From NCBI GenBank assembly GCA_002835545.1, contig PIZK01000001.1:124001-188000 (forward strand): 64,000 bases of DNA, written 5' to 3'. The DNA comes from Alteromonadales bacterium alter-6D02 (GTDB taxonomy: Bacteria; Pseudomonadota; Gammaproteobacteria; Enterobacterales; Psychrobiaceae). The position numbers and the translations under genes are program-made. Under the pieces are notes generated by a model, which saw only the letters and a list, made by a program, of their open reading frames with translations, was not told the DNA's origin and did not search any database. Numbering within the stretch: the stretch's first letter is position 1; every line of letters begins with the position of its first letter. Shown one piece after another: positions 35,928-45,423 of this stretch.

Positions 35928-35945
35928 AGCGTACAGATGTAAGCT
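35928..35945. promoter_or_regulatory. FabR-like operator upstream of fabB
   Basis: AGCGTACAGATGTAAGCT is an imperfect palindrome (AGC-x-TACA facing TGTA-x-GCT) that matches the site used by the unsaturated-fatty-acid regulator FabR at fabA and fabB in enterobacteria. It lies about 150 bases before fabB. Binding here is inferred. Confidence 0.7.
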
Positions 35946-36096
35946 TAAATGGCCATAAAATGACGTTTTATTATTGCTTTTTATGTTATTTAATTGTTTT
36001 ATATCAATTGTATAGTAATAATGATGATGAAAGCTGACCACTACGATGTAATAAAGTTATTACAATGCTGGCAGTTTAGATAGGACAGGAATTAAC

Positions 36097-37311
36097 ATGA
36101 AACGTGCAGTAATCACGGGTTTAGGCGTAGTATCAAGTATTGGTAATAACGCGGAAGAAGTCACCAAATCATTACGCGAAGGCCGTAGTGGTATTACATA
36201 TTCAGAGCAATTTGAGCAATATGGTTTACGTAGCCGTGTGTGGGGCGATATCGATTTAGAGCCTAGCGAGCACGTGGACCGTAAAGCAATGCGCTTTATG
36301 GGTAAAGCATCAGCTTATACCTATGTAGCAATGCAACAAGCGATTGAAGACTCAAAATTAACACCAGAAATGGTATCGAACTTCCGTACGGGTATTGTTG
36401 CTGGTACGGGCGGTGCGTCGTCTTCTGATCAAGTAGAAGCGGCCGATAAATTACGTGAAAAAGGCGTTAAGCGTGTTGGTCCATACGTAGTTCCTCGCAT
36501 TATGTCGAGCACAGCTTCTGCGACATTAGCAACACCATTTAAAATTAAAGGCATTAACTATTCAATTAGTTCAGCTTGCGCAACATCGGCACATTGTATT
36601 GGTCATGCGTTAGAGCAAATCCAATTAGGCAAGCAAGATATTGTTTTCGCTGGTGGCGGCGAAGAAGTTGATTGGACACTTGCAATGGGTTTTGATGCAA
36701 TGGGCGCATTATCAACGAAATATAATGATGCTCCAGCAACAGCATCACGTACTTATGATGCTAACCGTGATGGCTTTGTTATCTCTGGCGGTGGCGGTAT
36801 GGTTGTTGTTGAAGAACTAGAACACGCATTAGCCCGTGGCGCACACATCTACGCAGAAATCGTAGGTTACGGTGCAACATCTGATGGTTACGATATGGTA
36901 GCACCATCAGGCGAAGGCGCGATTCGTTGTATGCAACAAGCAATGGCAACAACTGATAGCCCGATCGAATACATCAACACACATGGTACATCAACGCCTG
37001 TAGGTGACGTTAAAGAACTTGGAGCAATCAAAGAGTTATTCGCTGATAACATTCCAGCCTTTGGTTCAACTAAGTCGTTAACTGGTCATGCACTAGGTGC
37101 AGCTGGTGTTCATGAAGCAATTTATTCTCTATTAATGATGGAGAATGGCTTTGTTGCTCCATCAATTAATGTTGAGACACTTGATGAAGAAGCTGAAGGT
37201 TTGCCGCTAGTGACTGAACTAAAAGAGCAGCAGCTAACGACATTAATGTCTAACAGCTTTGGTTTTGGTGGCACAAACGCGACACTAATTTTCAAAAAAT
37301 TTGAAAAATAG
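36097..37311 (+). CDS. fabB: Beta-ketoacyl-ACP synthase I
   Basis: 404-residue thiolase-fold condensing enzyme. The catalytic Cys is in [12 protein letters not shown], the two His residues are in [11 protein letters not shown] and [11 protein letters not shown]. It elongates fatty acids and is needed for the cis-unsaturated branch with FabA. The protein has codons that look well optimised and an AGGA ribosome site. Monocistronic, with a terminator after it. Confidence 0.95.
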   Translation: MKRAVITGLGVVSSIGNNAEEVTKSLREGRSGITYSEQFEQYGLRSRVWGDIDLEPSEHVDRKAMRFMGKASAYTYVAMQQAIEDSKLTPEMVSNFRTGIVAGTGGASSSDQVEAADKLREKGVKRVGPYVVPRIMSSTASATLATPFKIKGINYSISSACATSAHCIGHALEQIQLGKQDIVFAGGGEEVDWTLAMGFDAMGALSTKYNDAPATASRTYDANRDGFVISGGGGMVVVEELEHALARGAHIYAEIVGYGATSDGYDMVAPSGEGAIRCMQQAMATTDSPIEYINTHGTSTPVGDVKELGAIKELFADNIPAFGSTKSLTGHALGAAGVHEAIYSLLMMENGFVAPSINVETLDEEAEGLPLVTELKEQQLTTLMSNSFGFGGTNATLIFKKFEK

Positions 37312-37354
37312 TCTGTGACAATGCTTTAAAAATAAGCACTCTGCACACTAAATA

Positions 37355-37386
37355 AAAACCGGGTGGTATTTCATCCGGTTTTTTTA
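37355..37386 (+). terminator. Rho-independent terminator of fabB
   Basis: ACCGGGTG and CATCCGGT pair (one G-T) around GTATTT, with A residues before and seven T after. Confidence 0.88.
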
Positions 37387-37477
37387 TTTTTACAGGCAAT
37401 AAGTTAAAAACACCGCTATAATCTCGCTCATTATTTTAGGTAGACCTACCCCCTGGTTGCAATAAGGACACTTTTAG

Positions 37478-38629
37478 ATGCTCACCATTCTCGCTGATGA
37501 GAACATGCCATATGTCGATGAATTATTTTCTGATATTGGTCAGATAAAAAAAATGGCAGGGCGTGCCATTACCCCAGATGATTTAATTAATGTCGATGTC
37601 TTATTAGTTCGTTCCATTACTCAAGTTAATGCATCGTTATTAGCTAAAGCAAATCGCTTAACCTTCGTAGGCTCAGCAACCATTGGTACCGATCATTTAG
37701 ATATTGCTTACCTTGAGCAGCAAGGGATCTTTTGGACTAACGCACCGGGTTGCAATGCTACAGCCGTTGCTGAATATGTTTTAAGTGCCTTGTCTGTACT
37801 CGCTCAACGTTTTGAGCTGTCATTAGCTGATAAGACGGTAGCCATTGTTGGCGCTGGAAATATTGGTCAGCGTTTAGCTAGAAAGCTCACGGCGCTGGGC
37901 GTGGATCATTTCTTTTGTGATCCGCCATTAGCACGTGCTGGTACCCAAGGTGATTATCGGGACATGAATGAAGTCGTTAAGGCTGACATTATTTCATTAC
38001 ACGTACCGATCAATCGCCAAGGTGACGATATAACACAGCACCTCGTTAACAAAGACTTTTTGTCACAACTTAAGCCGGGGACTATTTTGCTAAATAGTTG
38101 CCGTGGTGATGTGGTTGACAACAAGGCGTTACTTGAGCACTTACAACAAGGTAATAAGCTTTATACTGTGATTGATGTATGGCAAAACGAACCAACGATT
38201 AATTTAGAATTACTAGATTTAGTGGATATTGCCACACCACATATTGCGGGTTACAGCCTAGAAGGGAAAGCGCGCGGTACTTATATGTTGTATCAACAGT
38301 GGTGTCACAACAATAATGTGGCAATTAATAAGTCATTAACCCAGTTATTACCTGCGGTGAGTGTTGGTCAGTTAAACATTCAAAGTAAGCTATCGCCTTC
38401 TGAGTTGGGTAAGCTTATTCAATTTGTTTATGATATTAGAGACGATGACGAGTTGTGCCGACTTCGCGGTGTTGATGCAAAAGGCTTTGATAATTTGAGA
38501 AAACAGTATAAAGTGCGCCGCGAATTCAGTGCACATTCAATCGCTGCAACCGAACAATGGCTGCAGCAACAACAAATGTTGCAACAACTTGGCTTTTCAA
38601 AAAGCGAAAAGCAAGAGAGTAGTCAATAA
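37478..38629 (+). CDS. pdxB: Erythronate-4-phosphate dehydrogenase
   Basis: 383-residue D-2-hydroxyacid dehydrogenase in pyridoxal phosphate synthesis. It shows NATAVAEYVLSAL, the NAD motif VGAGNIGQRLARKL, NSCRGDVVDNKALL and the catalytic His in TPHIAGYSLEGK. The C-terminal PdxB dimerisation domain (about 290-370) is present. The pdxB-usg-truA order is conserved with E. coli. Confidence 0.95.
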   Translation: MLTILADENMPYVDELFSDIGQIKKMAGRAITPDDLINVDVLLVRSITQVNASLLAKANRLTFVGSATIGTDHLDIAYLEQQGIFWTNAPGCNATAVAEYVLSALSVLAQRFELSLADKTVAIVGAGNIGQRLARKLTALGVDHFFCDPPLARAGTQGDYRDMNEVVKADIISLHVPINRQGDDITQHLVNKDFLSQLKPGTILLNSCRGDVVDNKALLEHLQQGNKLYTVIDVWQNEPTINLELLDLVDIATPHIAGYSLEGKARGTYMLYQQWCHNNNVAINKSLTQLLPAVSVGQLNIQSKLSPSELGKLIQFVYDIRDDDELCRLRGVDAKGFDNLRKQYKVRREFSAHSIAATEQWLQQQQMLQQLGFSKSEKQESSQ

Positions 38630-38647
38630 CACAAGGGTGGAAGACAA

Positions 38648-39658
38648 ATGTCAGAAAAATTTAATGTAGGCGTTGTTGGCGCCACAACTGCAATTGGTAA
38701 GGCGCTGGTTGAATTATTAGAACAACGTGAATTCCCTCTAGATACATTTCGTGCTATTGAGCAAGAGGCCGATGAAGATGTATCTGTACTGTTTAAAGGT
38801 AAAAATGTTGCCATCAATGCTGCTAAAGATTTTGATTGGTCAACATTACATATTGTGTTCTTTTGCAGCACAGATGAAGTGTCACTTAAATACGCACCGT
38901 TAGCAGCAGACGCTGGTGTAGCGGTGATTGATAATTCAAGTGCCTTTAATGCTCGCCCTGAAATCCCGATGGTGATTCCGCATATAAATCAATCTGCTAT
39001 TGGTGATTTTAGAAATGCCAATATTATTATTAGCCCAGCAGCGAGTGTAGTACAGCTGTGGACTGTGCTTAAACCGATTTATGACCAAGTGGGGATTTCT
39101 CGTATCAATGTTACCTGTCATCATTCAGTATCAAGTGCAGGTGATTTAGGTATTAACGAGCTTGCTCGACAGTGTGGGAAATTATTGAATGGCTTAACTG
39201 TTGAAGATAATCCATTTTCAGCTCAGCTTGCTTTTAACGTTCTGCCACAAGTTGGCACCTTACAAGATAATGGCCTAACTGATATTGAGCAGCAAGTAAT
39301 TGATCAAAGTGTTAAATTATTGGCTGATAGCTCAGTGATGATTAATTCAACTAGTGTGATGACTCCAGTATTTTTTGGCTTAGCACAATCTGTGAATATC
39401 GAAACATGTAACCCCGTTGACCCAGAACAGCTCACGCAGTGGTTTGATGAAGTTGAAGTGATTGAGCTTGATTCAACATACCAGCCAACTCAGGTTGAAG
39501 ATGCCAATGGCAGTGAGTTTATTCATGTTGGACGCCTACGTGTTGATCCATCACATCCTTTAGGAGTGAACTTATGGTCAGTTGCCGACAATATTCGTAC
39601 AACATCGGCATTAAACAGTTTAAAAATTGCCGAAACGTTAATTCGTGATTTCTATTAA
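38648..39658 (+). CDS. usg: USG-1-like paralogue of aspartate-semialdehyde dehydrogenase
   Basis: 336 residues with the Asd fold: NADP motif VGVVGATTAIGKALVELL, FFCSTDEVSLKYAPLAADAGVAVIDNSSAF, then a dimer domain with HHSVSSAGDLGINEL. The segment where true Asd has its catalytic Cys reads ISPAASVVQLWT, with no Cys, so the protein is expected not to be an active dehydrogenase. This is the usual state of the usg gene between pdxB and truA. Role unknown. Confidence 0.88.
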   Translation: MSEKFNVGVVGATTAIGKALVELLEQREFPLDTFRAIEQEADEDVSVLFKGKNVAINAAKDFDWSTLHIVFFCSTDEVSLKYAPLAADAGVAVIDNSSAFNARPEIPMVIPHINQSAIGDFRNANIIISPAASVVQLWTVLKPIYDQVGISRINVTCHHSVSSAGDLGINELARQCGKLLNGLTVEDNPFSAQLAFNVLPQVGTLQDNGLTDIEQQVIDQSVKLLADSSVMINSTSVMTPVFFGLAQSVNIETCNPVDPEQLTQWFDEVEVIELDSTYQPTQVEDANGSEFIHVGRLRVDPSHPLGVNLWSVADNIRTTSALNSLKIAETLIRDFY

Positions 39659-39677
39659 TCAATAAACTACAAAATGA

Positions 39678-39716
39678 AAAGCCCTATTAATCGATGATCA
39701 ATAGGGCTTTTTTTTA
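39678..39716 (+). terminator. Rho-independent terminator of pdxB-usg
   Basis: AAAGCCCTATT and AATAGGGCTTT form an 11-bp stem with an 11-base loop, followed by further T residues. Confidence 0.92.
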
Positions 39717-39994
39717 TATATTCTATTTGCCGTCTTTGATGGAACATATTTTGCTTTTCATAAATTAACTTGTGATAGACTATCTCTTAAATAAAAACGA
39801 GGTATGCTATTTATTATAATTTTATTATTGATATTATAAGGCACTAATATCTCGATAAAAAACAGGTATGCTGCACAGTTCACTAATGTGCATTACTGAA
39901 TCGTTGGCGATTATATTAAATGTGGCCACTTTGAATCAGTTATAAGTATTAAATATTATTGCTATTTCAATAGCTTATTGTCAAGGGACAATGA
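39717..39994. other. Intergenic region before fimV
   Basis: AT-rich stretch between the usg terminator and fimV; it should contain the fimV promoter. I see no repeat, hairpin or small gene that stands out. Confidence 0.5.
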
Positions 39995-42900
39995 TTGATG
40001 GATTTTTTTAAGCGTATATTTATCAATAGCACTTTATTAGGTTGCTTTTTGCTATTGCTAATCGGCCACGCCGGAGACGCATCTGCGATAGAGCTAGTTG
40101 GGCCAAAAGACAAGAAAAAGCCCATTATTAAACGTTCTGCGCTCACTCAAACAAAAATGTATGGTCCAATAAAGCGCTCCGATACGTTATGGCGGATAGC
40201 TTTTAATAATCGTCCAGATCCTAGCCTGTCCATTGACCAAGTCATGATCGCCATTTTTTTGGCGAATCCTCACGCCTTTACTGACAACAATATCAACTTA
40301 TTGACCGATGGCTCAGTATTAACTATCCCTTCTGCAGTGGATATGGCCGGAGTGACTGATAGTCAAGCCAAACTTAAGAAGCTACAAGATAGCCAAACTT
40401 TAGCGGGTGCTAAATCCAAAATTGAAACGGCCCAACCTGCGGTAAAACAGGCCATACCAAAGGCTCCAGTCGCCAATACAACGAAACCAAAACCACGGAT
40501 TGAAACTAACGTACCTGTAGCCACAGACGCTGTGCTAGATACTGAAGTAGTTAATGAATCTGAGGTAAAAGCTGAAGAGTCACCAGGTGCAGCACAACAA
40601 TTAAAGCTTGCTATGACAGATATGCAGCTATTGATTGATGAAAATAAAGCGTTACGAGCACAAATTGATGAGTTAAATGGCAAACTCGATACAATGCGTG
40701 TTCAAGAAGCACTTGATCTTCAAGCGCATAAAGAACTTGATGTATTAAAGCAGCAACTAGCTGATATCGAAGCAGAACAAGATAGTAAGCATGAATCAAT
40801 TTTCAATAATGGTTGGTTCATTGCTGCAATCTCTAGCATTCCAGCCGTTGGTGGGTTGGCTGGTTTATTTTTTTGGTTATTAAGAAAGAAAAAGGTTGAA
40901 GCTGAACAACAACCAGCTAAAGAAATTACGCCGGTTCCTGAAGATGATTTGCCTGAACTTAGTTTAGACGATGAGTCTTTAGAAGAAGAGTTGTCTGATG
41001 ATGATTTGTTGATCAGTGATGAGTTAGATGATTCGCTAGATGATGATCTGTTAGAAATCGATCCGCTTGATGAGTTAGACGATACACTTGATGATGAGTT
41101 ACTAGCACCAGAAGATGACGATGAATTACTAGTGCCTGGCGATCTAGCCGACGAAGTTGCCCTTGATGATAGCTCGGAACCTGCTGAAGATGAAGATATT
41201 CTGGCACAGGATGAACTTGAAGCTCTTCTTGCCGAGGATGATGGGGTAGAGCTAGATGAAATTGTCAGCGCAGATGACATTGATGCATTATTGGCAGAAG
41301 CCGACTCATTGCCGGATTCTGATGCTGACGATGAAGTGCTTACAGACTCAGATGACATTGATAGTTTATTAGAACAAGCAAATAGCGCAGCTAGTAATGC
41401 TGAACAAGAAAATAAAGAAGTCGCAGCCGAAGATATCGACGCCTTGCTCGCAGAGTCAAACGAGGAAGTCGCAGCCGATGATATCGACGCCTTGCTTGCT
41501 GAGACTAATGAGGAAGTCGCAGCCGATGATATCGACGCCTTACTCGCAGAGTCAAATGAGGAAGTCGCAGCTGATGACATCGATGCTTTGCTTGCCGAGA
41601 CTAACGAGGAAGTCGCAGCTGATGACATCGATGCCTTGCTTGCCGAGACTAATGAGGAAGTTGCTGCTGATGATATCGATGCTTTACTGGCAGAAACGGA
41701 AGAAGAACTTGCTGCTGATGATATTGATTCATTAATTGTTGAAGCTCAAGATGAGGTTGCTGCTGACGATATCGATGCTTTACTGGCAGAAACGGAAGAA
41801 GAACTAGCTGCTGATGATATTGATTCATTAATTGCTGAAGCTCAAGATGAGGTTGCTGCTGACGATATCGATGCTTTACTGGCGGAAACGGAAGAGGAAC
41901 TAGCTGTTGATGATATCGATTCATTAGTTGCCGAAGCTCAAGAAACAGTTGCCGCTGATGATATTGATTCGCTACTGGCGGAAACTGAAGCGTTAGCGGA
42001 AACTGATGGCATTGTTGAAGAGCCGTCCGCTGATGTGTCAGTGGATGATATTGATGCGTTACTAAGTGAAACTGATGCACTGGTTGATGATGACCTTGAT
42101 GAAGTAATAGACAATGTAGACGTCGATGAAGAAGATATTGATTCAATATTAGCAGAAACGGATGCATTAATAGACTCAGAAGAGTCACCAGAAGACGGTA
42201 CTCTAGATATTGCTGAAGATGATATTGACGCATTACTCGATGACACGGCTCTTGAAGAGACCGAGCTTGAGATTCCTGAACTTGAAGAGCCTACACAAGC
42301 ACAGGACGGATTAGATGAACTTACCGCTGAATCGTTGCCAGATGACTCCCTGACATTGCCTGATGATGAAGTAAAGAGTGCGAGTGAAGCGCTAACAGCA
42401 GATAACATTGATGATTTATTAGAGCAAGGTGAACTGGAATCAGAAGCAGAATTAGAGAGTGAGGGAGAGTTTGCTAATACCGCTGAACAGTTGGCACAAA
42501 TATCTGAACTAGAACGCTTATCGCAAAGTGATGTGGTTGATCAGCCATATTTAATCACACAAGATGCAACAGAAGAGCTTGCACCGAGTGAAGAAGCACA
42601 GCATTTAGTTGATGCGCTAGATGGTATGCTTGATACTAATAATGAAGCTCAAGAGACAGACGATAGCAATATTAATGAACTTGACCAGTTATTAGCTGAA
42701 ACCGATAATGCCATTTCACTAAACGATGTTGATTTAACTGAGTCAATGTCGGAGTTTGATGAATCAAACATTATTGGTGAAAACGCTGATATTGGTGAGG
42801 TTGACGATGCTGTCAGCTCAAGCACCGATAAACCTGTTTTCTCAGACATAGACAGTACCGCTAATGATAGTTTATCTGATAGTGAACCAACTGAAGTTGT

Positions 42901-43258
42901 TGATGAGGCCGAAATCGAGTTAGAGCAGCAATTAGATAAATTTGCGAAAGAAAACAGTTTTATCGATATCGATAAACTACTCGATGAATCAGCGACATCA
43001 GAAATTGAAGACGAGCCATATAAAGATATTGATCTAGATATTGGATTGGATGAATTTCCTGAAATGTTGCCTGACGGTGAAGGTGTGGATGTAGACAATG
43101 ATCCAAACAATTCATCTAAAAAATTAGATTTAGCGCGTGCTTACTTAGAGATCGAAGATGAAGATAGCGCGCTAGAAATTTTAGAGCAAGTCACCCAAAC
43201 AGGTGATGAGTCTCAAAAAAAGGAAGCTGAAAAGCTATTATCGAAGATAAAAAGTTAA
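39995..43258 (+). CDS. fimV: Polar hub protein FimV/HubP family
   Basis: 1087 residues. A signal peptide (about 1-31), a periplasmic LysM-like domain (about 50-110, KRSDTLWRIAFNNRPDPSLS), a coiled coil (about 205-265), one membrane helix (about 275-296) and a very acidic cytoplasmic region follow in order. Twelve consecutive copies of a 16-residue repeat (AADDIDALLAE core) fill residues 475-666. The end is the conserved FimV TPR motif (LDLARAYLEIEDEDSALEILEQV). FimV/HubP marks the cell pole and recruits chromosome, flagellum and pilus factors, so it could position the filament at 1-12 kb. It lies between usg and truA, as in pseudomonads. Confidence 0.93.
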   Translation: MMDFFKRIFINSTLLGCFLLLLIGHAGDASAIELVGPKDKKKPIIKRSALTQTKMYGPIKRSDTLWRIAFNNRPDPSLSIDQVMIAIFLANPHAFTDNNINLLTDGSVLTIPSAVDMAGVTDSQAKLKKLQDSQTLAGAKSKIETAQPAVKQAIPKAPVANTTKPKPRIETNVPVATDAVLDTEVVNESEVKAEESPGAAQQLKLAMTDMQLLIDENKALRAQIDELNGKLDTMRVQEALDLQAHKELDVLKQQLADIEAEQDSKHESIFNNGWFIAAISSIPAVGGLAGLFFWLLRKKKVEAEQQPAKEITPVPEDDLPELSLDDESLEEELSDDDLLISDELDDSLDDDLLEIDPLDELDDTLDDELLAPEDDDELLVPGDLADEVALDDSSEPAEDEDILAQDELEALLAEDDGVELDEIVSADDIDALLAEADSLPDSDADDEVLTDSDDIDSLLEQANSAASNAEQENKEVAAEDIDALLAESNEEVAADDIDALLAETNEEVAADDIDALLAESNEEVAADDIDALLAETNEEVAADDIDALLAETNEEVAADDIDALLAETEEELAADDIDSLIVEAQDEVAADDIDALLAETEEELAADDIDSLIAEAQDEVAADDIDALLAETEEELAVDDIDSLVAEAQETVAADDIDSLLAETEALAETDGIVEEPSADVSVDDIDALLSETDALVDDDLDEVIDNVDVDEEDIDSILAETDALIDSEESPEDGTLDIAEDDIDALLDDTALEETELEIPELEEPTQAQDGLDELTAESLPDDSLTLPDDEVKSASEALTADNIDDLLEQGELESEAELESEGEFANTAEQLAQISELERLSQSDVVDQPYLITQDATEELAPSEEAQHLVDALDGMLDTNNEAQETDDSNINELDQLLAETDNAISLNDVDLTESMSEFDESNIIGENADIGEVDDAVSSSTDKPVFSDIDSTANDSLSDSEPTEVVDEAEIELEQQLDKFAKENSFIDIDKLLDESATSEIEDEPYKDIDLDIGLDEFPEMLPDGEGVDVDNDPNNSSKKLDLARAYLEIEDEDSALEILEQVTQTGDESQKKEAEKLLSKIKS
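41417..41992 (+). repeat. 12 tandem copies of a 48-bp repeat inside fimV
   Basis: Twelve in-frame units of exactly 48 bases, each encoding EVAADDIDALLAETNE or a close variant. Units 6-11 alternate between an AADDIDALLAETEE form and an AADDIDSLIAEAQD form, so a 96-base higher-order unit has been duplicated. Synonymous differences between units show the array is not brand new. Confidence 0.93.
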
Positions 43259-43283
43259 ACTGTGATGTTTTGCTTTGCTAAAG

Positions 43284-43313
43284 CGCATTATTTCGCGATA
43301 ATGCGTTTTTTTT
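43284..43313 (+). terminator. Rho-independent terminator of fimV
   Basis: CGCATTAT and ATAATGCG with loop TTCGCG, followed directly by eight T. Confidence 0.93.
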
Positions 43314-43334
43314 ATTAGGGTGGTTAAAAAAGAT

Positions 43335-44120
43335 ATGCGCATTGCTTTAGGTGTTGAATATAACGGTTCGGCATATTATGGATGGCAACGTCAAAAAGAT
43401 GTTATTTCTGTTCAAAGTGTTGTTGAAAAAGCACTGACAACCATTGCAAATGAACCGATTACAGTACAATGCGCAGGCCGCACCGATTGTGGTGTTCACG
43501 CCACCGGTCAGGTAGTTCATTTTGATACTACAGCAGAACGAAGCGAGCGCGGTTGGACCTTAGGGGTAAATGCCAAGCTTCCTAGTGATGTCGCCATTCG
43601 TTGGGCAAAAATAGTGGACGATGAGTTTCATGCAAGATTTAGTGCAACAGGGCGACGTTATCGCTACATTATCTGTAACACAGCCCTAAGACCGGCTATT
43701 TTGTCCGAAGGCCTTAGTCATTATTATCAACCCCTTGATGAAACGTTAATGCATGAAGCGAGTCGTTGCCTTGTTGGTACCCATGACTTCACTGCTTATC
43801 GTGCATTACACTGCCAAGCGCACTCAGCTGTTCGTGAAGTTAAGCATCTAGAAATCACACGCCAAGGTCAGTTTATTGTCATTGACATCAAAGCCAATGG
43901 TTTTTTACATCATATGGTACGTAACATTGTTGGTATGTTAATTAAGGTTGGTGAAGGTAGTTTACCGCCTAAAGTAGCTCAAGAGATCCTTGATGGCAAA
44001 GATAGGGCTAAGGCACCTGCAATGGCTAAAGCTGGTGGTTTATACCTTGTAGAAGTTGATTATCCTGAATCATTTGGTCTCCCACGCCCACCTTGCGGCC
44101 CTTTATTTTTAACTGATTGA
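43335..44120 (+). CDS. truA: tRNA pseudouridine synthase A
   Basis: About 261 residues from ATG 43335; a GTG at 43320 would add five residues. The catalytic Asp is in [35 protein letters not shown] and [15 protein letters not shown] follow. TruA makes pseudouridine at positions 38-40 of many tRNAs. It starts just after the fimV terminator, so its promoter may overlap that structure or it may depend on read-through. Confidence 0.95.
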   Translation: MRIALGVEYNGSAYYGWQRQKDVISVQSVVEKALTTIANEPITVQCAGRTDCGVHATGQVVHFDTTAERSERGWTLGVNAKLPSDVAIRWAKIVDDEFHARFSATGRRYRYIICNTALRPAILSEGLSHYYQPLDETLMHEASRCLVGTHDFTAYRALHCQAHSAVREVKHLEITRQGQFIVIDIKANGFLHHMVRNIVGMLIKVGEGSLPPKVAQEILDGKDRAKAPAMAKAGGLYLVEVDYPESFGLPRPPCGPLFLTD

Positions 44121-44494
44121 TAAATAATTGTTAACAAAATGAGACGGTTCAAGGGTATGACCAGTTTTTTATGTCTTTTGACTATCGGTCTGTGCTTTAA
44201 TGTCGTCTCATTTTAGTCTGATGTTGCTCCTGCATAAAATGAGCTAATTTAATTATATTAAATTAGTGAAAACTAACGAAAGGGAAATCCTTTTAATATG
44301 CGAGATGCTTGTGCTGATAAATCATCATAAAAAATTCACTCATCATTGTGACATCACTAATAAAAGTTTTAGCTTAATTGGTAATAATTCATAGCGAGCT
44401 ATTGAATTATATCGATTGAGTGCCCATTTTTATAATTACAATATTACTTAATGTCATTTTTGACTGAAGTATTAACTCTCATGGACCCTTTTTT
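44121..44494. other. truA-accD intergenic region with long-range hairpin
   Basis: No gene is visible. A perfect 11-bp inverted repeat (AAAATGAGACG at 44136-44146, CGTCTCATTTT at 44204-44214) encloses 57 bases right after truA. The rest is AT-rich and should hold the accD promoter. In E. coli the membrane-protein gene dedA occupies this position; it is absent here. Confidence 0.6.
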
Positions 44495-45373
44495 ATGAGC
44501 TGGATAGAAAAAATTGAAAAGATACTGCCTACCGGTATCACGAGTCAACGTCGTCACAACATCCCTGAAGGTGTGTGGAGCAAATGTGGAAAATGTGATC
44601 AAATCATTTACCGTGTTGAGCTAGAGCGTAGCCTTGAAGTTTGTCCTAAGTGTGATCATCACATGCGCATCAGTGCACGTAAACGCTTAGAAGCTTTCTT
44701 AGATGAAGGCTCAACTACTGAACTAGCTGCGGATCTTCAACCACAAGACTTGTTAAAGTTTAAAGATACTAAAAAGTATAAAGAACGCATTGCTTCAGCA
44801 CAAAAATCAAGTCAAGAAAACGATGCGATGGTTGCAATGAAAGGTACCTTAAAAGGTATGCCTATTGCTGCATGTTCATTTGAATTTGGTTTTATGGGCG
44901 GTTCAATGGCCTCTGTGGTAGGAGCTCGTTTCGTAGCGGCTGCTGAAGTTGCTTTAGAAAACAACGTTCCACTTGTTTGTTTTTCAGCCAGTGGCGGTGC
45001 ACGTATGCAAGAAGCGCTGATGTCTTTAATGCAAATGGCAAAAACAAGTGCAATCCTTCACAAGCTAAGTGAACGTGGGATTCCATACGTATCAGTATTA
45101 ACGGATCCAACAATGGGTGGTGTTTCAGCTAGTCTTGCGATGCTTGGTGATGTTAATATTGCAGAACCAAAAGCATTAATTGGTTTCGCAGGTCCTCGCG
45201 TTATCGAACAAACAGTTCGTGAAACGTTACCAGAAGGATTCCAACGCAGCGAATTCTTGCTTGAAAAAGGTGCAATCGATATGATTGTTGACCGTCGAGA
45301 AATGAGAAACACAATTGCTCGATTATTGGCTAAGATGACCAATCAACCACAAATAGCTGAAGAAGTTAGCTAA
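44495..45373 (+). CDS. accD: Acetyl-CoA carboxylase carboxyltransferase beta subunit
   Basis: 292 residues. An N-terminal four-Cys zinc ribbon (CGKCDQ then CPKCDHH, about residues 27-49) precedes the carboxyltransferase domain with [30 protein letters not shown] and [16 protein letters not shown]. With AccA it transfers carboxyl to acetyl-CoA in fatty acid synthesis. Followed closely by folC. Confidence 0.96.
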   Translation: MSWIEKIEKILPTGITSQRRHNIPEGVWSKCGKCDQIIYRVELERSLEVCPKCDHHMRISARKRLEAFLDEGSTTELAADLQPQDLLKFKDTKKYKERIASAQKSSQENDAMVAMKGTLKGMPIAACSFEFGFMGGSMASVVGARFVAAAEVALENNVPLVCFSASGGARMQEALMSLMQMAKTSAILHKLSERGIPYVSVLTDPTMGGVSASLAMLGDVNIAEPKALIGFAGPRVIEQTVRETLPEGFQRSEFLLEKGAIDMIVDRREMRNTIARLLAKMTNQPQIAEEVS

Positions 45374-45387
45374 TTAAAGTTGTTGAG

Positions 45388-45414
45388 TCTTCCAGTCGAT
45401 GATCAGCTGGAAGA
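45388..45414 (+). other. Hairpin between accD and folC
   Basis: TCTTCCAG and CTGGAAGA form an 8-bp stem with an 11-base loop, ending 9 bases before the folC ATG. There is no T tract, so attenuation or mRNA processing is more likely than termination. Confidence 0.55.
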
Positions 45415-45423
45415 TTATAATAA

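Noticed and set aside
40363-43110. Long open frames antisense to fimV
   Set aside because: They are Ser-rich mirror frames created by the acidic Asp/Glu/Ala repeat codons, with no ribosome sites.
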